DNA of 64,000 nucleotides from Amphiura filiformis (GCF_039555335.1 NC_092641.1:35055548-35119547), one strand, 5' to 3'. Numbered from the stretch's first letter, positions 1-12,750 are shown. A program made the numbers and translations. The notes: generated from the letters alone by a model not told the origin.

Positions 1-145
1 TTGAATTTTTTTTTTTTTTTTTTTTTTTTTTAGGTCAACCATGAATGATCTAGCATTTAGGTCTAGGTCTAGGACACTACAAAACTCGAAAAAATAAAAA
101 ACTTAAAAAAATTTTTTTTTTTTTTTTTTTTTTTTGAAATTTGAG
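1..145. repeat. poly-T tracts
   Basis: Two long T runs (about 5-31 and 111-135) flank an A/T-rich stretch. This is simple sequence, possibly the edge of a retroposed or foldback element. No gene is seen. Confidence 0.7.
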
Positions 146-1930
146 TATAGGGTCAGTCCATATCAAAACAGACTGAGTGTACACCCACCCTCTTGGATTA
201 TGCTCTCCTTTGGCTCAGGGTACCTTTCATGGACCCCTAGGTGAGGTCACAAGAAAAAATTCAAATTCAATTTAGTTTCGAATGGCGGGCCATCTAAGTT
301 TGGCGACCTTGACCAAAATTGGGAATTTAAGGTGTCCAAATGACAAAGCGCTCTCTTTGAGAGGCATTTTCTTCTTAATTAAATCAGTTGTGACCCTCTT
401 TTTGAATGTGGTCACTCACTGGCTGTGTCTGAAATGCCTAATGCCAAAAAGATTGATTTTGAATTTCGTTGGGATTTCAGAGGGGTCAAAATCAGCACTT
501 CATACTGTTCAATCAAATTATCTTTGATTTTGAAGGACCCATGATAATGTCACAGTGCACTTATAGGTCCTAATTATGTTCAGAATGGATTAACCATGTG
601 CCAATGTCTATGAGCAATTCAAAAAAAGAGAAATTTCTAGACCCCCTACAGAATTTTAGGCCCCACTAAAGTGGTTCAGCCACAAATGGCACTTAAAGTC
701 GGCAAATTTTGACCCCTAATAACTTTAGGTGTACACCAGATATGAATTTCTAGTCTTTTGCATCTGAAAGAATGTAGTCTAATGTTACTAGGAACATAAG
801 ATTTGTTTTGTATTTTTGTGTTTTGATACTTTCAAAAGGTCGTTGACCTATGAACATTTTTCAGTCATAGCGCCCTCCTGAAAGGTCTGACACATAACAA
901 ACTATACATTTTTGGAATCCTCATGACCATACGAGTAATTTGATATATTACTTGACATATTGGGAGCATTCTGAAAATTTGACCCCCATAACCTGTACTT
1001 TGCATGTGCATCGTTGCCAGGAAGTGCATTTTTGACCCCCTTAAAAATCCATACAGAGGATTAGAAAGTAGTTTTTTCTTATTACTTGACTCAAGAGCAA
1101 CTTGAAATATCAGGATAAATAATACAAATGGCTATAAAGTGATCAAAAATATAAAAAATATCATACTAAAATTGGCATTTTGTACCGTATCCTGTATGCA
1201 TGGTATGTTAGGCAAAAATGACTATTTTTGAAAGCGTCAACTTAATACTAAAACACAAAAAATACAAAACAAATCTTATGTTCCTAGTAACATTAAACTA
1301 CATTTTTTCAGATGCAAAAGACTAGAAATTCATATCTGGTGTACACCTAAAGTTATTAGGGGTCAAAATTTGCCGACTTTAAGTGCCATTTGTGGCTGAA
1401 CCACTTTAGAGGTGGCCTAAAATTCTGTAGGGGTCTAGAAATTTCTCTTTTTTTTTAATTGCTCATAGACATTGGCATATGGTTAATCCATTCTGAACAT
1501 AATTAGGACCTATAAGTGCACTGTGACATTATCATGGGTCCTTCAAAATCAAGATAATTTGATTGAACAGTACGAAGTGTTGATTTTGACCCCTCTGAAA
1601 TCCCAACGAAATTCGAAATCTATCTTTTTTGGCATTAGGTATTTCAGACACAGCCAGTGAGTGACCACATTCAAAAAGAGGATCACAACTGATTCAATTA
1701 AGAAGAAAGTGCCCTCAAAGAGAGCACTTTGTCATTTGGACCCTTAAATTCACAATTTTGGTCGAGGTCGCCAAACTTTGATTGCCCGCCATTCATAAGC
1801 GAAATGGAATTTGAATTTTTTCTTGTGACCTCACCTAGGGATCCATGAAAGGTACCCTGAGCCAAAGGAGAGCAAAATCCAAGAGGGTGGGTGTACACTC
1901 AATCTGTTTCGACATGGACTGACCCTATAG
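146..1930. mobile_element. large foldback element with ~700-bp inverted arms
   Basis: The left arm (about 146-845) reappears as its reverse complement at about 1228-1930. For example, the start reads ATAGGGTCAGTCCAT and the end ATGGACTGACCCTAT. The arms are interrupted only by scattered mismatches and small indels, and a spacer of about 380 bp lies between them. The short open frames at 282-527 and 1698-1898 are the two arms read on opposite strands, so they are not genes. This is the architecture of a foldback or long-TIR non-autonomous DNA transposon. Target-site duplications could not be fixed because the left flank is poly-T. Confidence 0.8.
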
Positions 1931-2049
1931 TCCCACCCCCCAATTTTGACAAATGTTCACCCAAAAACGGGGTGGGACTATACTCGCGTCAGTACGGTAA
2001 TATTTTTTATACTTAACGGCATACAAATCTAACATTCGATATGTACATT

Positions 2050-2227
2050 TGTAGCTGGGAAGAAAAGCTGATGATCATTTAAAAACTTTGACTTTTCGTA
2101 TATATTAAGGATACACATATTTTTCCCCAAAAGACCTAAAAATTGCAGGTCTTTTGGGGGAAAAATGTTTATCTTCAATACAAAAGGTCAACATTTTCAA
2201 TGATCACCGGCTTTTCTCCCAGCTACA
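2050..2227. repeat. nested hairpin / short inverted-repeat element
   Basis: TGTAGCTGGGA at 2050 pairs with TCCCAGCTACA at 2217-2227, and the arms continue inwards (GAAAAGC.GATGATCATTT against AATGATCA..GCTTTTC). A second perfect pair sits at the centre: CCCCAAAAGACCT and AGGTCTTTTGGGG, around a 10-base loop. It looks like a MITE remnant. Confidence 0.75.
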
Positions 2228-2450
2228 TACACTTTTAGTATAAATCAGTAATTTATAAATTTTACCTGAGGACTGTTAAATATGAAAAACTACAATAAAA
2301 ATCAATTTTTAATAATTTGCCATAAAATGTGTTTTATTTCCATAATTTCAACACAAAAATCAAAATTACTTGATATCAGGACATTCCTCGTATTCACAAT
2401 GCAATTCGATGTCTGATGTGCTCTCATGTCCCAAAAAATACTGTGCAAAC
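2217..2450. repeat. dispersed repeat, copy 1 (second copy 22925-23160)
   Basis: The block from CAGCTACATACACTT to the AATACTGTGCAAA-like end is shared, diverged, with 22925-23160. Both carry GATATCA..GGACATTCC, GTATTCA.AATGCAATT and a terminal CTGTGCAAA. The end motif also occurs near 6345. There is no coding potential. Confidence 0.55.
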
Positions 2451-2902
2451 ATTGCTAATTATGCTATCCGATCCCTTACGTAGTTTTTTTCCCCAAGTGT
2501 CCGACATGTTTTACAAAAGAAGATACATACATCATAAAAACTTTCATAGAAAAATTCCACAAAAACTCACTTGTTTTCAATTAGTTTTGGCAATCATGTC
2601 TGTGCCTTCTCAATGATGAATTGAGAAAGGCAACTCATAAGATTGTAAACTGTATACATTTGTATACTGGGTACATATTTTTTTCTTTCTGTACACTGCC
2701 AATGCACTACGCGAATCCATATGGATTCACCTGGTTGATGCTTTACGAGAATCTTTGCGCGAATCGATTCGCAGATTCGCGTCTGATTTCTGAGCCTTCT
2801 ACAAAGAAGTTGAAGAACCAACCGTTTTTTAAAGTTCTAGTAGAATAATTTTACAGGAAATGATCTAGGCTTACAAGTATGATATAAAATTGGATCGGTT
2901 GA

Positions 2903-3084
2903 GCCCATATTTATTGGTCGAGCTATGAGTTTTAAAATATTGGACGAGACGTAGTCGAGTCCAATATTTTACAACTCATAGCGAGACCAATAAATATTGG
3001 GCCTAAAGCATCCAATTTTATCATTATTATGTTTTGGATCCAATATTATCACAACTTGGATCCATCAAAACATAATAATGATAA
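2903..3084. repeat. two adjacent hairpins
   Basis: At 2903-3002, GCCCATATTTATTGGTC and TATGAGTTTTAAAATATTGGAC are mirrored by GTCCAATATTTTACAACTCATA and GACCAATAAATATTGGGC, giving arms of about 45 bp. At 3018-3084, TATCATTATTATGTTTTGG is mirrored by TCAAAACATAATAATGATA. The two are separated by about 15 bp and are probably MITE remnants. Confidence 0.7.
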
Positions 3085-3518
3085 CAATTGATTTCATTCT
3101 CAGGAAGTAATGATAGGCCTACATCCTGTACATGTAATTTGGTTTTAAACTTAACTATTGTATTGAGGGTTTCACTTGTATATTATTGGTACAATGTGAA
3201 CTTTTGTAACCCATCCATTTGAATAGAGCTCCTGATATGCCAGATTGTGTAACACTAGACATTTTAACCAACTTTGAAACATACAGTATCGGTAATCTTA
3301 ATCTTCCATATGTACAGCTGGTGAGAACTTGTATTTAAAGTAAAGTCAAGGGGGGTGTTAACTTGGTATTTTTTATAACAATTTCCATTAAAAACATCAC
3401 TAGTACCGACTAGTAGTGCTGCGACGCTCCTCAAAATACAGGATTTATAAACACTGTAAACATTGTACAATGGCCTGCTGCCACCCTGGTGTGGTTACTC
3501 TGGAACTTACTCGCATAG

Positions 3519-5939
3519 GGGCAATTCCGTATGAGAGATGGCAAAAACAGCAAAATTTAAAGTTTATCAAACCTCTATGAAATTACATTTCCTGTGTGGA
3601 CAAATTCATAAATTGTAAGGAACTGAAAACCGTTTTGGAATAATTTAAGTGGTTTTCCTGAAAATCCGATTTGAAATTTGAACATTTTTTTGGCTTGACT
3701 AAAGGACCCTTGGCTAAATTTTACAAAATTCAATAAATCCTTGAATCAAAAACTTATTCTTATGTATACTTTCTATTTTTACATGTTTTAACCCTGTGAT
3801 CTTATTTGGAAAAGCACTTTGTTCAAGTGGTTATGGTATTTGCAGGAGAGAATTGCCAAATCTGGCCATTTTTTGTTGTAATTCCGTTACCGAAATATGA
3901 AAGAAGTTTTCCTCATGAGCTTATTTCTTGCTGAATTATTCTGTAATTATAAATTCTCTTCCTTCATCAGTCTACTTAAAGCCTAAAACACCAATTTCTG
4001 AAATAGTTCAACATATTCCTATTAAAACATTGGTAACGGAATTACATTGGTAACGGAATTACATAATTACAACCTGTTTTCCGGAGGCTACAGTTTGATC
4101 AAGTAAAGGATTTATAGGATGCTTTATCCGATAAACTGAGCCAGGACTACAGAGTTTGAAACCAGTGACCATAAAAACAAAGATTGACTTAATAATTATA
4201 CATGAATGTCGCCCACTCCCATTAATTACCATGAAATTTTACATTGTTTTCCCACATAACAAAATTTGTTAGTAGGTATATCCTCCCAATAGTTTTCAGT
4301 TTACCATACAGGTGACTTCTATTTTGGTTGATATTAACATTGAAGTGTTAAAACAACCATATCTGATAATCTGATGTTCAAGAATTGTGATTTTTCCAGG
4401 TAAACTTACAAGGATGTAACTCCATTTTCATTTTTGTAATTCCGTTACCGCTGCCTATTATTAGACCTATAAGGTTGTGTATGGAGTACCCATGAACACA
4501 TAACCCCCTAAAATCCTGCCAGGATATAGTTGACACGATACAAACAATGACTGACTTGCATATTGGCATGTATACCATGTTATTTAAAAGAACGGTGTCT
4601 TGTCGTTTTCCAAATAAGCATTTTAGGAGGTATATCCCCTAAAAGTTTTTAATTTGACAAACAGGATTTGTATTATGGTTGATATTAAAGTTGGTAACAT
4701 TTGAAATGTTAACACATCCATTTCTGATGATCTGATGTTCAAAATGTTAAAAATGTCAATTTTTCCAGGTAAATGTCTGAAAATGTAATTCGTTACCATT
4801 TTCGTAATTCCGCTACCGCTGCCTTTTTTGGGGAAAAGGTCGACCATGGAAGTATCCATAAAAATGTAACCCAACAAAATCCTTCCAGGGTTTAGTTGAC
4901 ACCATACAAACAAAGAAGGACTTGTATATGGTCACCACTCACCATAATTACTTTGAAATTTTATGTTGTTTTCTAAATCAACAAATTTAGTAAATCAATT
5001 ATGGATGGGGTGTATAGGGGTAAAAAAAGGGTGATGTTTTAAATTCCTTAGGGCTCCAGCTTATTTGGTGCAGTAGGATCTCCTGAGCAATTTGATACCA
5101 TTTTCATTGAAATTGGCCAAAAAATGAGTTGATGCAGCCCAAAAAACAATTTGGAGAGGGGGGTCTGTGGGGGTCTGACAATTACCATTTCGCGTCGAAT
5201 GTCTATGTAACTTTTTATTCTATGTCCTATTCTACTGATTTTGGTGCTGTTTTCTATGTTTTTGGGGTCAAGGAATTCAATGAAAGTGGTTAATTACATT
5301 TCAGGGTACAATTTATATGTGAAATTTTGTATTTTCCATTATTGATATAGTTTTTATCATATCTACAGAAGTCACATGACCAAATTTGAAATATAGGTGA
5401 CTTGTATTATGGTTGATATTAAAGTTGGGAACTTGTGAAGTGTTAACAAAGCCATTTCGGACAATCTGATGTGTAAGAAATGTTATTTATTGTGGTATAT
5501 TTCAGAGACGTAATTCCGTTACCATTTTTCGTAATTCCGTTACCGCTGCCTTTTTTGGGAAAAGGTCTAGTACTGGAATATCCATAAAATATAGTCGAAA
5601 CAATTCATGCCAGGTTATAGTTGACACCATAGGTAATAAAAATCAAGATCAACCTAAGGCCAATACCTGATAGATTTTATAGAAATTCTTTTGAAAGTCA
5701 AGGGAAAAATAAGCCCCAAATTTGTGCCGTAATTCCGTTACCAGTACTCTTTGGGTCTAGGATCTTTCCACATGCAGGAAGTTTCCAAATTTTTATTTCT
5801 ATATGATAGCAGAGGTATCATCTGACCTGATAAAAGTTACCATATTCATTTTGACCATAATACTAAGCCACAGCATTTAAAACTGGGGCCAAAATTTCTC
5901 TGAATTGTAATTCCGTTACCGCGGAATTGCCCATAGGTA
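3519..5939. repeat. degenerate repeat block built around GTAATTCCGTTACCG
   Basis: The word GTAATTCCGTTACC or a one-base variant occurs at about 3878, 4437, 4788, 4805, 5510, 5530, 5729 and 5908, and inverted (GGTAACGGAATTAC) at about 4032 and 4050. Longer units around it recur at about 4320-4590, 4685-4960 and 5395-5650. They carry shared phrases such as TTTTTCCAGGTAAA, CCGCTGCCTTTTTTGGG and AGTTGACACCATA. The block opens with GGGGCAATTCCGT (3519) and closes with ACCGCGGAATTGCCC (5921-5935), which are inverted relative to each other. No protein is recognisable. Confidence 0.65.
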
Positions 5940-6369
5940 TGCAGTGATGTGCCGCTCTAATGGGTCACATTTTCACAAGAAAAAGCCCTAAACATGGATC
6001 CCGATTTGAAAGAAAAAAACTTGCATTACAATCCGCAGTCTCAGTTCAAAGTGCATCAATTTGTAGGGATCGAGATAATCATTGAAGACTCGCCACAGTA
6101 TTTCAAAGTGGGTGAACTTTTGCACTTTGTACACATGCATATTATTGGTCTTGATGTCTTCTGAACACTTGCAGAAAGACCAAGAAACTACTGATGATCT
6201 AGCTAGAAACTGAAAGTACATGTTTACCCCGATAATCATAGGTATGGTATGGGGGAATTCCCTTTTAGGTGCGGTTCATCACATTTAATTAATAGACTCA
6301 ATGGAGGAGTTCAATGTTTGATAAATGAACTGTCAGCTCCCACAAAAAATACTGTGCAAATGTTATAGA

Positions 6370-7210
6370 GGATGTGCAATAATTATGAACCCTGGGGGAG
6401 GGTAAAATTGGCGGGCAAGAAATTTTTGGCAAGCCGAAAGAAAGGGGGTACCGTACTTTTATTTTGCATACTTTTGCCTTGAAACCGGTCAAAGTGTTTC
6501 TAATGTGTTCTAATGTATTATATAAAGCCCCCCACTAATTTGCATATTTGCATAATTAATTCACTATATAATACATTAGAACATATTAGAAACACTTTGA
6601 CCAAGTTTCAGGGCAAAAGTATGCAAAATAAAAGTACCCTGAACGGAAAGCGATTTTTGGCGGGCCGTTTGGAAATAATTATTGTACAGCCCCTAATATC
6701 TGATTTCTTATCGGTCCCGTATAAGGGGCTGTGGAATAATATGAGCCCTGGGGGTGGATAAAATTGAGCCCTGGGGGAGGGTAAAATTGAGGGGGGGCAA
6801 GAAATTTTTGGCAAGTCGAAGGGGGGGGAAGCAATTTTGGCAAGCTGAGAGAGGGGCAAGTGATTTTTGGCACACATTTTTGGGGCAACTTTAAAATAAA
6901 ATGCTCTAAAAAGGCTTAGAAAAATCGTACGGAAATGCAAAAATATGCAAATTTTCCTTGCTCGCTGGTTTGTAAATTGGGATCCCAAAAATTTGGCATG
7001 TGCAAGGGGGGTCAAAGATTTCTTGGCGGGCCGAGAGGGGGGCCAAAGATTTCTTGGCGAGCCGAGAGGGGGGCAAGCGATTTTTGGCGAGCCGAGGGGG
7101 GGCAAGCGATTTTTGGCGAGCCGTTTGAAATTTCCCCCCCCTGCCCCGGGGCTCAAAATTATTGCACATCCCCTAAATAGGCCTAACCTAATTTGACCCC
7201 CCGGCCTCAT
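6370..7210. repeat. G-rich dispersed repeat with short tandem GGGGCAAGCGATTTTTGGC units
   Basis: About ten imperfect ~20-bp units of the form GGGG(G)CAAG(C/A)(G/A)ATTTTTGGC(G/A)AG lie at 6390-6440 and 6770-7120. They are bracketed by ATAATTATTGCACAGCCC-like ends (about 6375, 6672 and 7207). The same family appears at 7605-7830 in the opposite sense and at 39440-39900. The Pro-rich open frame of about 200 codons on the minus strand here is an artefact of the G runs. Confidence 0.7.
6449..6639. mobile_element. short TIR element (MITE-like)
   Basis: GTACTTTTATTTTGCATACT with its continuation at 6453-6515 is mirrored at 6545-6637: ACTTTGACC, then GGCAAAAGTATGCAAAATAA. The arms are about 80 bp and the A/T-rich loop contains TTTGCATATTTGCAT. 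It interrupts the G-rich repeat. Confidence 0.75.
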
Positions 7211-7604
7211 AATTATTGCACAGCCCTAATATCCGATTAAATAACCTGCTATATAAAAGTAGCCCGAGATACTCACACCTCCGTCACTATGATTTCCACT
7301 GTCCTTCTCCGTACGAAGGTCTGATGTCTACCTTAAACCTTTCCAGGGTACACATAAAATACCACTTTTTCTCATATAAATACCACTTCCTACCATTCCT
7401 CACATGAAGATGAGACTTTAACAAAATGTATTTGGTGCATGTTCGTAAATTTTGAGCACATTTGAGGATGTAAAAGACCAGACTTGTGACTCTTATCGTC
7501 GCCGTGTTTTGAATTCTTCCTATAAATAGATGCCGTCAGTGTGACGTCATCACTGCGACATGAGTTCAGGGTGCCCTGTTTCTACGTACGTACGGCATTA
7601 AATT

Positions 7605-7830
7605 GCCCTATGGTGAGGAAGGAACAACTAGGGCCATGTTGTTTCGGGTAAATATAAAAGGTGCTCCTAGCATAATTGCATGCCAAAAAATTGCTTCCCC
7701 TCCCCCTCTCAACCTGCCAAATATTGCTCCCCCAACCCATGGTTTCCAAAGAAAATATCCCCCACCCCCCACAATTTTACCCTCCGCCTCCCCAGGGCTC
7801 ATAATTATTGCATAAGCCCTCATCAGTCAG
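7605..7830 (-). repeat. G-rich dispersed repeat, inverted copy
   Basis: The C-rich plus strand carries GCCAAAAAATTGCTTCCCC-type units and ends in AGGGCTCATAATTATTGCAT, matching the 6.4-7.2 kb family in reverse orientation. Open frames on both strands are low-complexity shadows. Confidence 0.6.
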
Positions 7831-8202
7831 TCAGTACATGCATTACATTGCCATGCCAGTCAAAGCGACTTGAACCATTGCCAAACTCGGCTAGTACGGT
7901 AATATAAATATGAACCATCAATTTCATACGTGCCTGCTGTGCACGCCATAGGAATCCATCCGAAACCTTTTATTGCTCATCTATTTCACGTCTTTGGTTA
8001 CCCAATCTAAATAATCATTCCTATGCATTCTCATACGTTTATTGCAAGGTGGTATCCACAAGGTTTGCCATAATTGTATTTAAGGATTTTATTATTTATT
8101 TAAAGCAGTTAATTTGAGTTTTCATCAACAACATCAACATCATCATCTTCGACTACATCATCATTGGTATGGAGCAAAACTGAAGGAAGAAAATGTACTC
8201 AC

Positions 8203-8251
8203 CCAAACAAGGCCCAAAAAATAGCACCAACGCCCAACTTGAAGCCCGCAT
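8203..8251 (-). CDS. possible first coding exon (signal peptide) of an unidentified gene
   Basis: Reading the minus strand, an ATG at 8251-8249 with A at -3 opens MRASSWALVLFFGPCL. This is a basic start followed by a hydrophobic core, as in a secretory signal peptide. The reading frame runs into a consensus donor (GG|GTGAGT, intron starting at 8202) after 16 codons plus one base, i.e. phase 1, the usual phase for signal-peptide exons. The remaining exons would lie to the left. One weak phase-compatible candidate is 7277-7320 (44 nt, followed by GTGAGT); otherwise they are outside the window. The evidence is only start, hydrophobicity and donor, so this may be chance. The product is unknown. 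Confidence 0.35.
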
Positions 8252-9035
8252 TCTCGATTTTATAATCCTGTCACTTTTAAGAAATATCCTTAAATCGCTG
8301 TCACTCAATATATAGTCCAAATACGATCGAATTTGTCAAAAATTAGTCCAGCAATTTTCACCTTTTCGATACAAGGCGTGCTATTTTCATGTTTTTACGT
8401 ACGGAAAACTCCCCCTCAACCCTGGGAACAGTGTTGCTAAATCATCCGACCAAAAACAACTCCCATTTATCGCTATTCACTCCGTTTAGTTTGGGCTTGC
8501 CGGCTGAATGATTGAAGTATAAAACACCTCATTGGGCGTTAAACAGTTTTATTTATATCGCGACTTCACCAGCGAAAGTAGTTTGCGTTTGTCCCTAATA
8601 CTAACGAACAGTTCTGCTATATTGAACAGTGTGTATGTTTCGCATTTTACTCTGAGTAGGGAAAAGCTGGGAAAAGTGAATTCAAAAAGTGAATTCCCAC
8701 GGTCATGGCGGTTTTAAACAAAATTTCACAGAGGACGGAGTTGGAGGATGATCTCGGCAGGACATCAACCACAACACCACTTTTTTCCATAGCTATCAAT
8801 ATGACATGGGTCAAACTTTGGGTCAAACATAACCCGGGATTATAAAAGTGATGATCTCCCGGATGAGAGAAAAGTTTGCACAATCTACAATGATGATACA
8901 GCTCAACCCCTGAGCTCAACTGATCATACTTTTCCTACATTCGACCTTGCATGATTTTTGAGTTGACACAGTCATGAAAATAACTATACTTGACAGACCA
9001 TTAGTAGCCCAGTTCTGAACCTTTTCATTGATCAT

Positions 9036-10052
9036 TCCCCGGTGGGGTCACTCCCTGGCAGGGGGGACGCATAGGACCGTTACCACAAGTACAAATTACC
9101 CCCTTTTGCAGTCGATTTCAAGGACAAATCATGAAATTTTACCCCCTTTTTTTACTCCAAAACAAGGACAAAATGGTACTCTGAAACACCCCTATTTTTT
9201 AGATTCTGAGGACACATTTGCAATTTTGACCCTATTTCAACATTTCAAGGAAGGGATTTTTAGGCCTATGAATGTTTTTTTTTCAGTAATTAACAAGGGC
9301 ATCACAGAATTAAAGTAGTACCCCTTGCATATAAATCAGAACCGAGAACAATATTGATGAGTACAAAGTAGGAAACCAAATTTATTCCTGTGATTTTTGT
9401 ATCTGGCCACGGGATCAGGAGAAAATAATAAGAACCCCTTTTTCAATTTCGCAGACATTTGTGCAATAAAACACCCCTATTTTTCCAATTTCACGGACAA
9501 TTTTGTCCGCGGACATGCCATCAAAATGACACCTTTTTCCTTGATTTTGGCCCGGGGGGGCCACTTGTATTTCAAGGTGGACACCATGCTCATGTATAAA
9601 AACAAGTAAAAAGGGTTGTTTTTCAGCACTGGGCAAGTACAGCGCTGTACCTGTTTAGGGTGTCCAAAACGCCAAAAATCAGGAAATAGGGTATACTTTT
9701 CAAGCAAAATACTTGCTTAGGGTACCAAAGTTTAATGGCAAAATAAACAAAGGGTGAAATAGGCTATGTTTGGCTTCTATCAGAACATATCTTAGGGTAA
9801 AACATTAAGAAACATCAAACTACTAATATTTAACAAGAACCTGAACATGAATTTTTACTTTCTTAGTATTAAAAAAATGGCAAAATACTTGTTTGGGGTA
9901 TGTTTTGCACGCGCTGAGTAATACTCGTTTAGGGTGCGTTTCAAGAGTCCATACATGAGCATGGTGTCCATCATGTAATGTAAGTGCCCCCCCCGGGGAT
10001 TTTGGTAACGATCGTGCGGTCAGTATTGCAAGTTGAGTGACCCCACCGGGGA
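9036..10052. mobile_element. 1.0-kb TIR element with TCAT target duplication
   Basis: The left end TCCCCGGTGGGGTCACTC is matched by the inverted right end GAGTGACCCCACCGGGGA. The flanking 4 bases are TCAT on both sides (9032-9035 and 10053-10056). An inner inverted pair (about 9548-9600 against 9950-9998, containing CATGAGCATGGTGTCCA) suggests a nested or internally rearranged element. Short open frames inside have no recognisable transposase, so it is non-autonomous. Confidence 0.75.
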
Positions 10053-12750
10053 TCATTCATAACAATAGGTATCTGATGGATCAGTGAAGATAAGAAGGGA
10101 TTATACTATATCCGTAACCTTGATATTATAGTACATCTCGAGGAAAAAGTGCAATGGACATGTTTTCATTTTATGTTTCAAATATCCCGCGCATGAAAAT
10201 TGAGTATTTAACCCAAAATGGAAAATGGAACAATTTATTGGAAATCTGTTTTAACAGATTTTTTTGACATCTTTTTCTGCACTGTATTTATACCTAAATT
10301 AAAAAATTTGATAAATATTCAAAGAAAATATAGGTCATCCAAAAAATTTTGATTTTTACACATTTTGGGGCAAAAAAGGAAAAATAAGCAAAAATATCAA
10401 AATCTGTTTTAACAGCTTCATTCATCAAGTCATAACAAACGGCCTACATGCTTAATTTCTAATAAAATATTGAAATTGTGAAAAATATATAGGTATTTAT
10501 TGATTTTCATGTTTTTCTTGCAAATATGCTAATAATATGCAAATTATGAAATTGCAAAATTAAGTTTCTACATAGCATACATCTTTCAAGTGTGATGTTC
10601 AAAATGACAGACATCAAAGAGAGATTCGATGAAATGTAAAGGTGTAGTAACAATTTTGGCATGGACTGTCTGGTTAGGCAAAGTACGGTAAGTTGAGCTG
10701 TACGTCAATCCGTCTTTACAAAAAAGGGGGGCACATATTTGTTTTGACTTTACCCCCCCCCCCAGCAAGTAGGCCTATGATCATTTATAGGCATAGGCCC
10801 TACATTATTATTGATAGGATCATAGGCCTAGTGAACAAACCACCAAATGTGATCATAGTAATTAACCTATTACGCGACAGACGGACAGGGGTCTATAACT
10901 TTAAGTAGGCCTAGAGGCAGAGGCTGCAGAAAATTTGGGGAGGCATCAATATGAGGACTTCCACGAGGGGGTGCAGGAGGGATGTCCCCCTCCCACGTCG
11001 AATCTTTTGAAATCCAACCATTAGGCCATATAAAATTAATATTTTGGTTCTCGTCCAGAGGATTTTCATGAATTGATGAGGGAGGGAGGTGTTTTTTTTT
11101 TTTTTTTTTTTCAATGTAAAATCAGCATTGTCAGTAGTTTTCGGTCTTTTCCAACAGTGCTTGTCAAAACGATGAGGCACTTTTTTTTTTTTCAAATGTG
11201 AGATTCTGAGGATAAACCCCTAGAGTACCACAAAAGACTTGGAAGTGGTCCTTGTTCTCTAATAGTAATAAACTTATTTATATGTATGAAAAATTCATAA
11301 ATCATTCCAAAGTCTAAAATAATTGAAAAATCTATAAAAAATAAAAAAATCTGACAAATCCCAGAAAATGAGGAGGGAGGGGACGAGAACCAAAACATTA
11401 ATTTTATACGGCCTTAACATGAATTGTGTCATTTTACCTTAAAATTATGAATTTTAGTTTATCACCATATAAAATTATGAATTTACCCGAAAATTATAAT
11501 GATACACAAATTAACGGAGAAGTCTACCCCCCCTCCCACCCCATATAGAGACACTGGGAGAGCTCGTGCCATCGTGCGGCGGAGCCGGTTCGAACACCGT
11601 CCACCCCAAACAATATGATCTGAATTCTGATTGAAGTTACCAAAATGTGAAAAGTGGAGAGGCACGGTCCCCGTCCATCGGATTCCACGTCAAATTATAC
11701 AAAAAAGAAAGAAAGAAAGCAAAATTTACAAAAATTATGTAAAATCATAGAGTAAAATCAGTTGATTTTCATCACTGTCGCCACCCTCTGAAGTGTAAAT
11801 GTTTGGCCAACAGCAGCGCGCTCCCACTGCTCCCACCCTTTCATTTTCTAACTTAAAATACAGATGGCGCTATTGCTGGCATGACGAATAACAGCATCTG
11901 AACAACCATGATAACAGTCATCCTCAAAACCTGGTCAGAAGTTAGCTTTCCTCGAAATAGCTGTAAAAAATAGGCCCGCCTATAAAGTTAAAGATGATAT
12001 CAAACTTATTTTTTATTTAATGTACTATGTAGGCCTATAGTATGTGGGCTTATCATCTGGAAGCCATGCAACCATTTGTTCAGTGATCATGATCACTGCT
12101 GTTTCTGACCATAGACCCGGATTTGGATTCCTTATGACCAGAGGAGTAATTTGGTATATTTTTAAAAAAGAATTGGGATAATTTACAATTTTTACCCCTG
12201 TTTAATATTTAATTGACCCCTACCAACATGCTTGCCAATGCCAAAAGCACTTTCAAACCTTTGTTCTAAGATTTCGGTCACCAAACATTAACATATTACC
12301 CGGTATTGTTCTTCTAATGTCAAAATCAGATGAAGCAATGATTGAGTGTGAAAATCTTTTGGTGTTTCCATCATACCAATATATTTTTATCTTTGACTTC
12401 TTGTTAAAAACCGTTTGTCTGTCTTATACATTAGTATACTGTCATAATTATTTTCATTACTTGCCATTTATTTAATGATATTTGACATGTTTAAAGTGTT
12501 CAGTCCAAATATGCATTAGGCCTACATTGCAAAATTGCATATTTTGATAAGTTATTTTAGTAGGCCTATGCACACGCAGAGTTTGGAGTTGGTATAACAT
12601 CTCTTTATGGTTTGCTGCATGATTTGTAACAAATCATTTGATCATGTATTATGGTTAAAAACAGGTTTATTTTGTCTTTTTAAATTGCCTATAAATACCC
12701 TGGAGCACTCCCATATAGCCCTATTGGTTACGCGTAATAGAACCCCTTAA
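10053..12750. other. no gene seen; AT-rich DNA with simple repeats
   Basis: This interval has short palindromes (ATCTGTTTTAACAGAT at about 10245), G/C runs, a T run near 11092-11112 and an AAAG microsatellite near 11706. One degenerate tRNA-like segment with the B-box-like word GGTTCGAACACC occurs near 11587. No open frame resembles a known protein. Confidence 0.5.

Noticed and set aside
6608..7210. 200-codon proline-rich minus-strand frame
   Set aside because: Translation of G-rich dispersed repeat units; no domain, and overlapping frames on both strands are equally open.
11545..11610. tRNA-like segment with GGTTCGAACACC
   Set aside because: B-box-like word present, but anticodon and acceptor stems could not be folded convincingly; may be a SINE trace.
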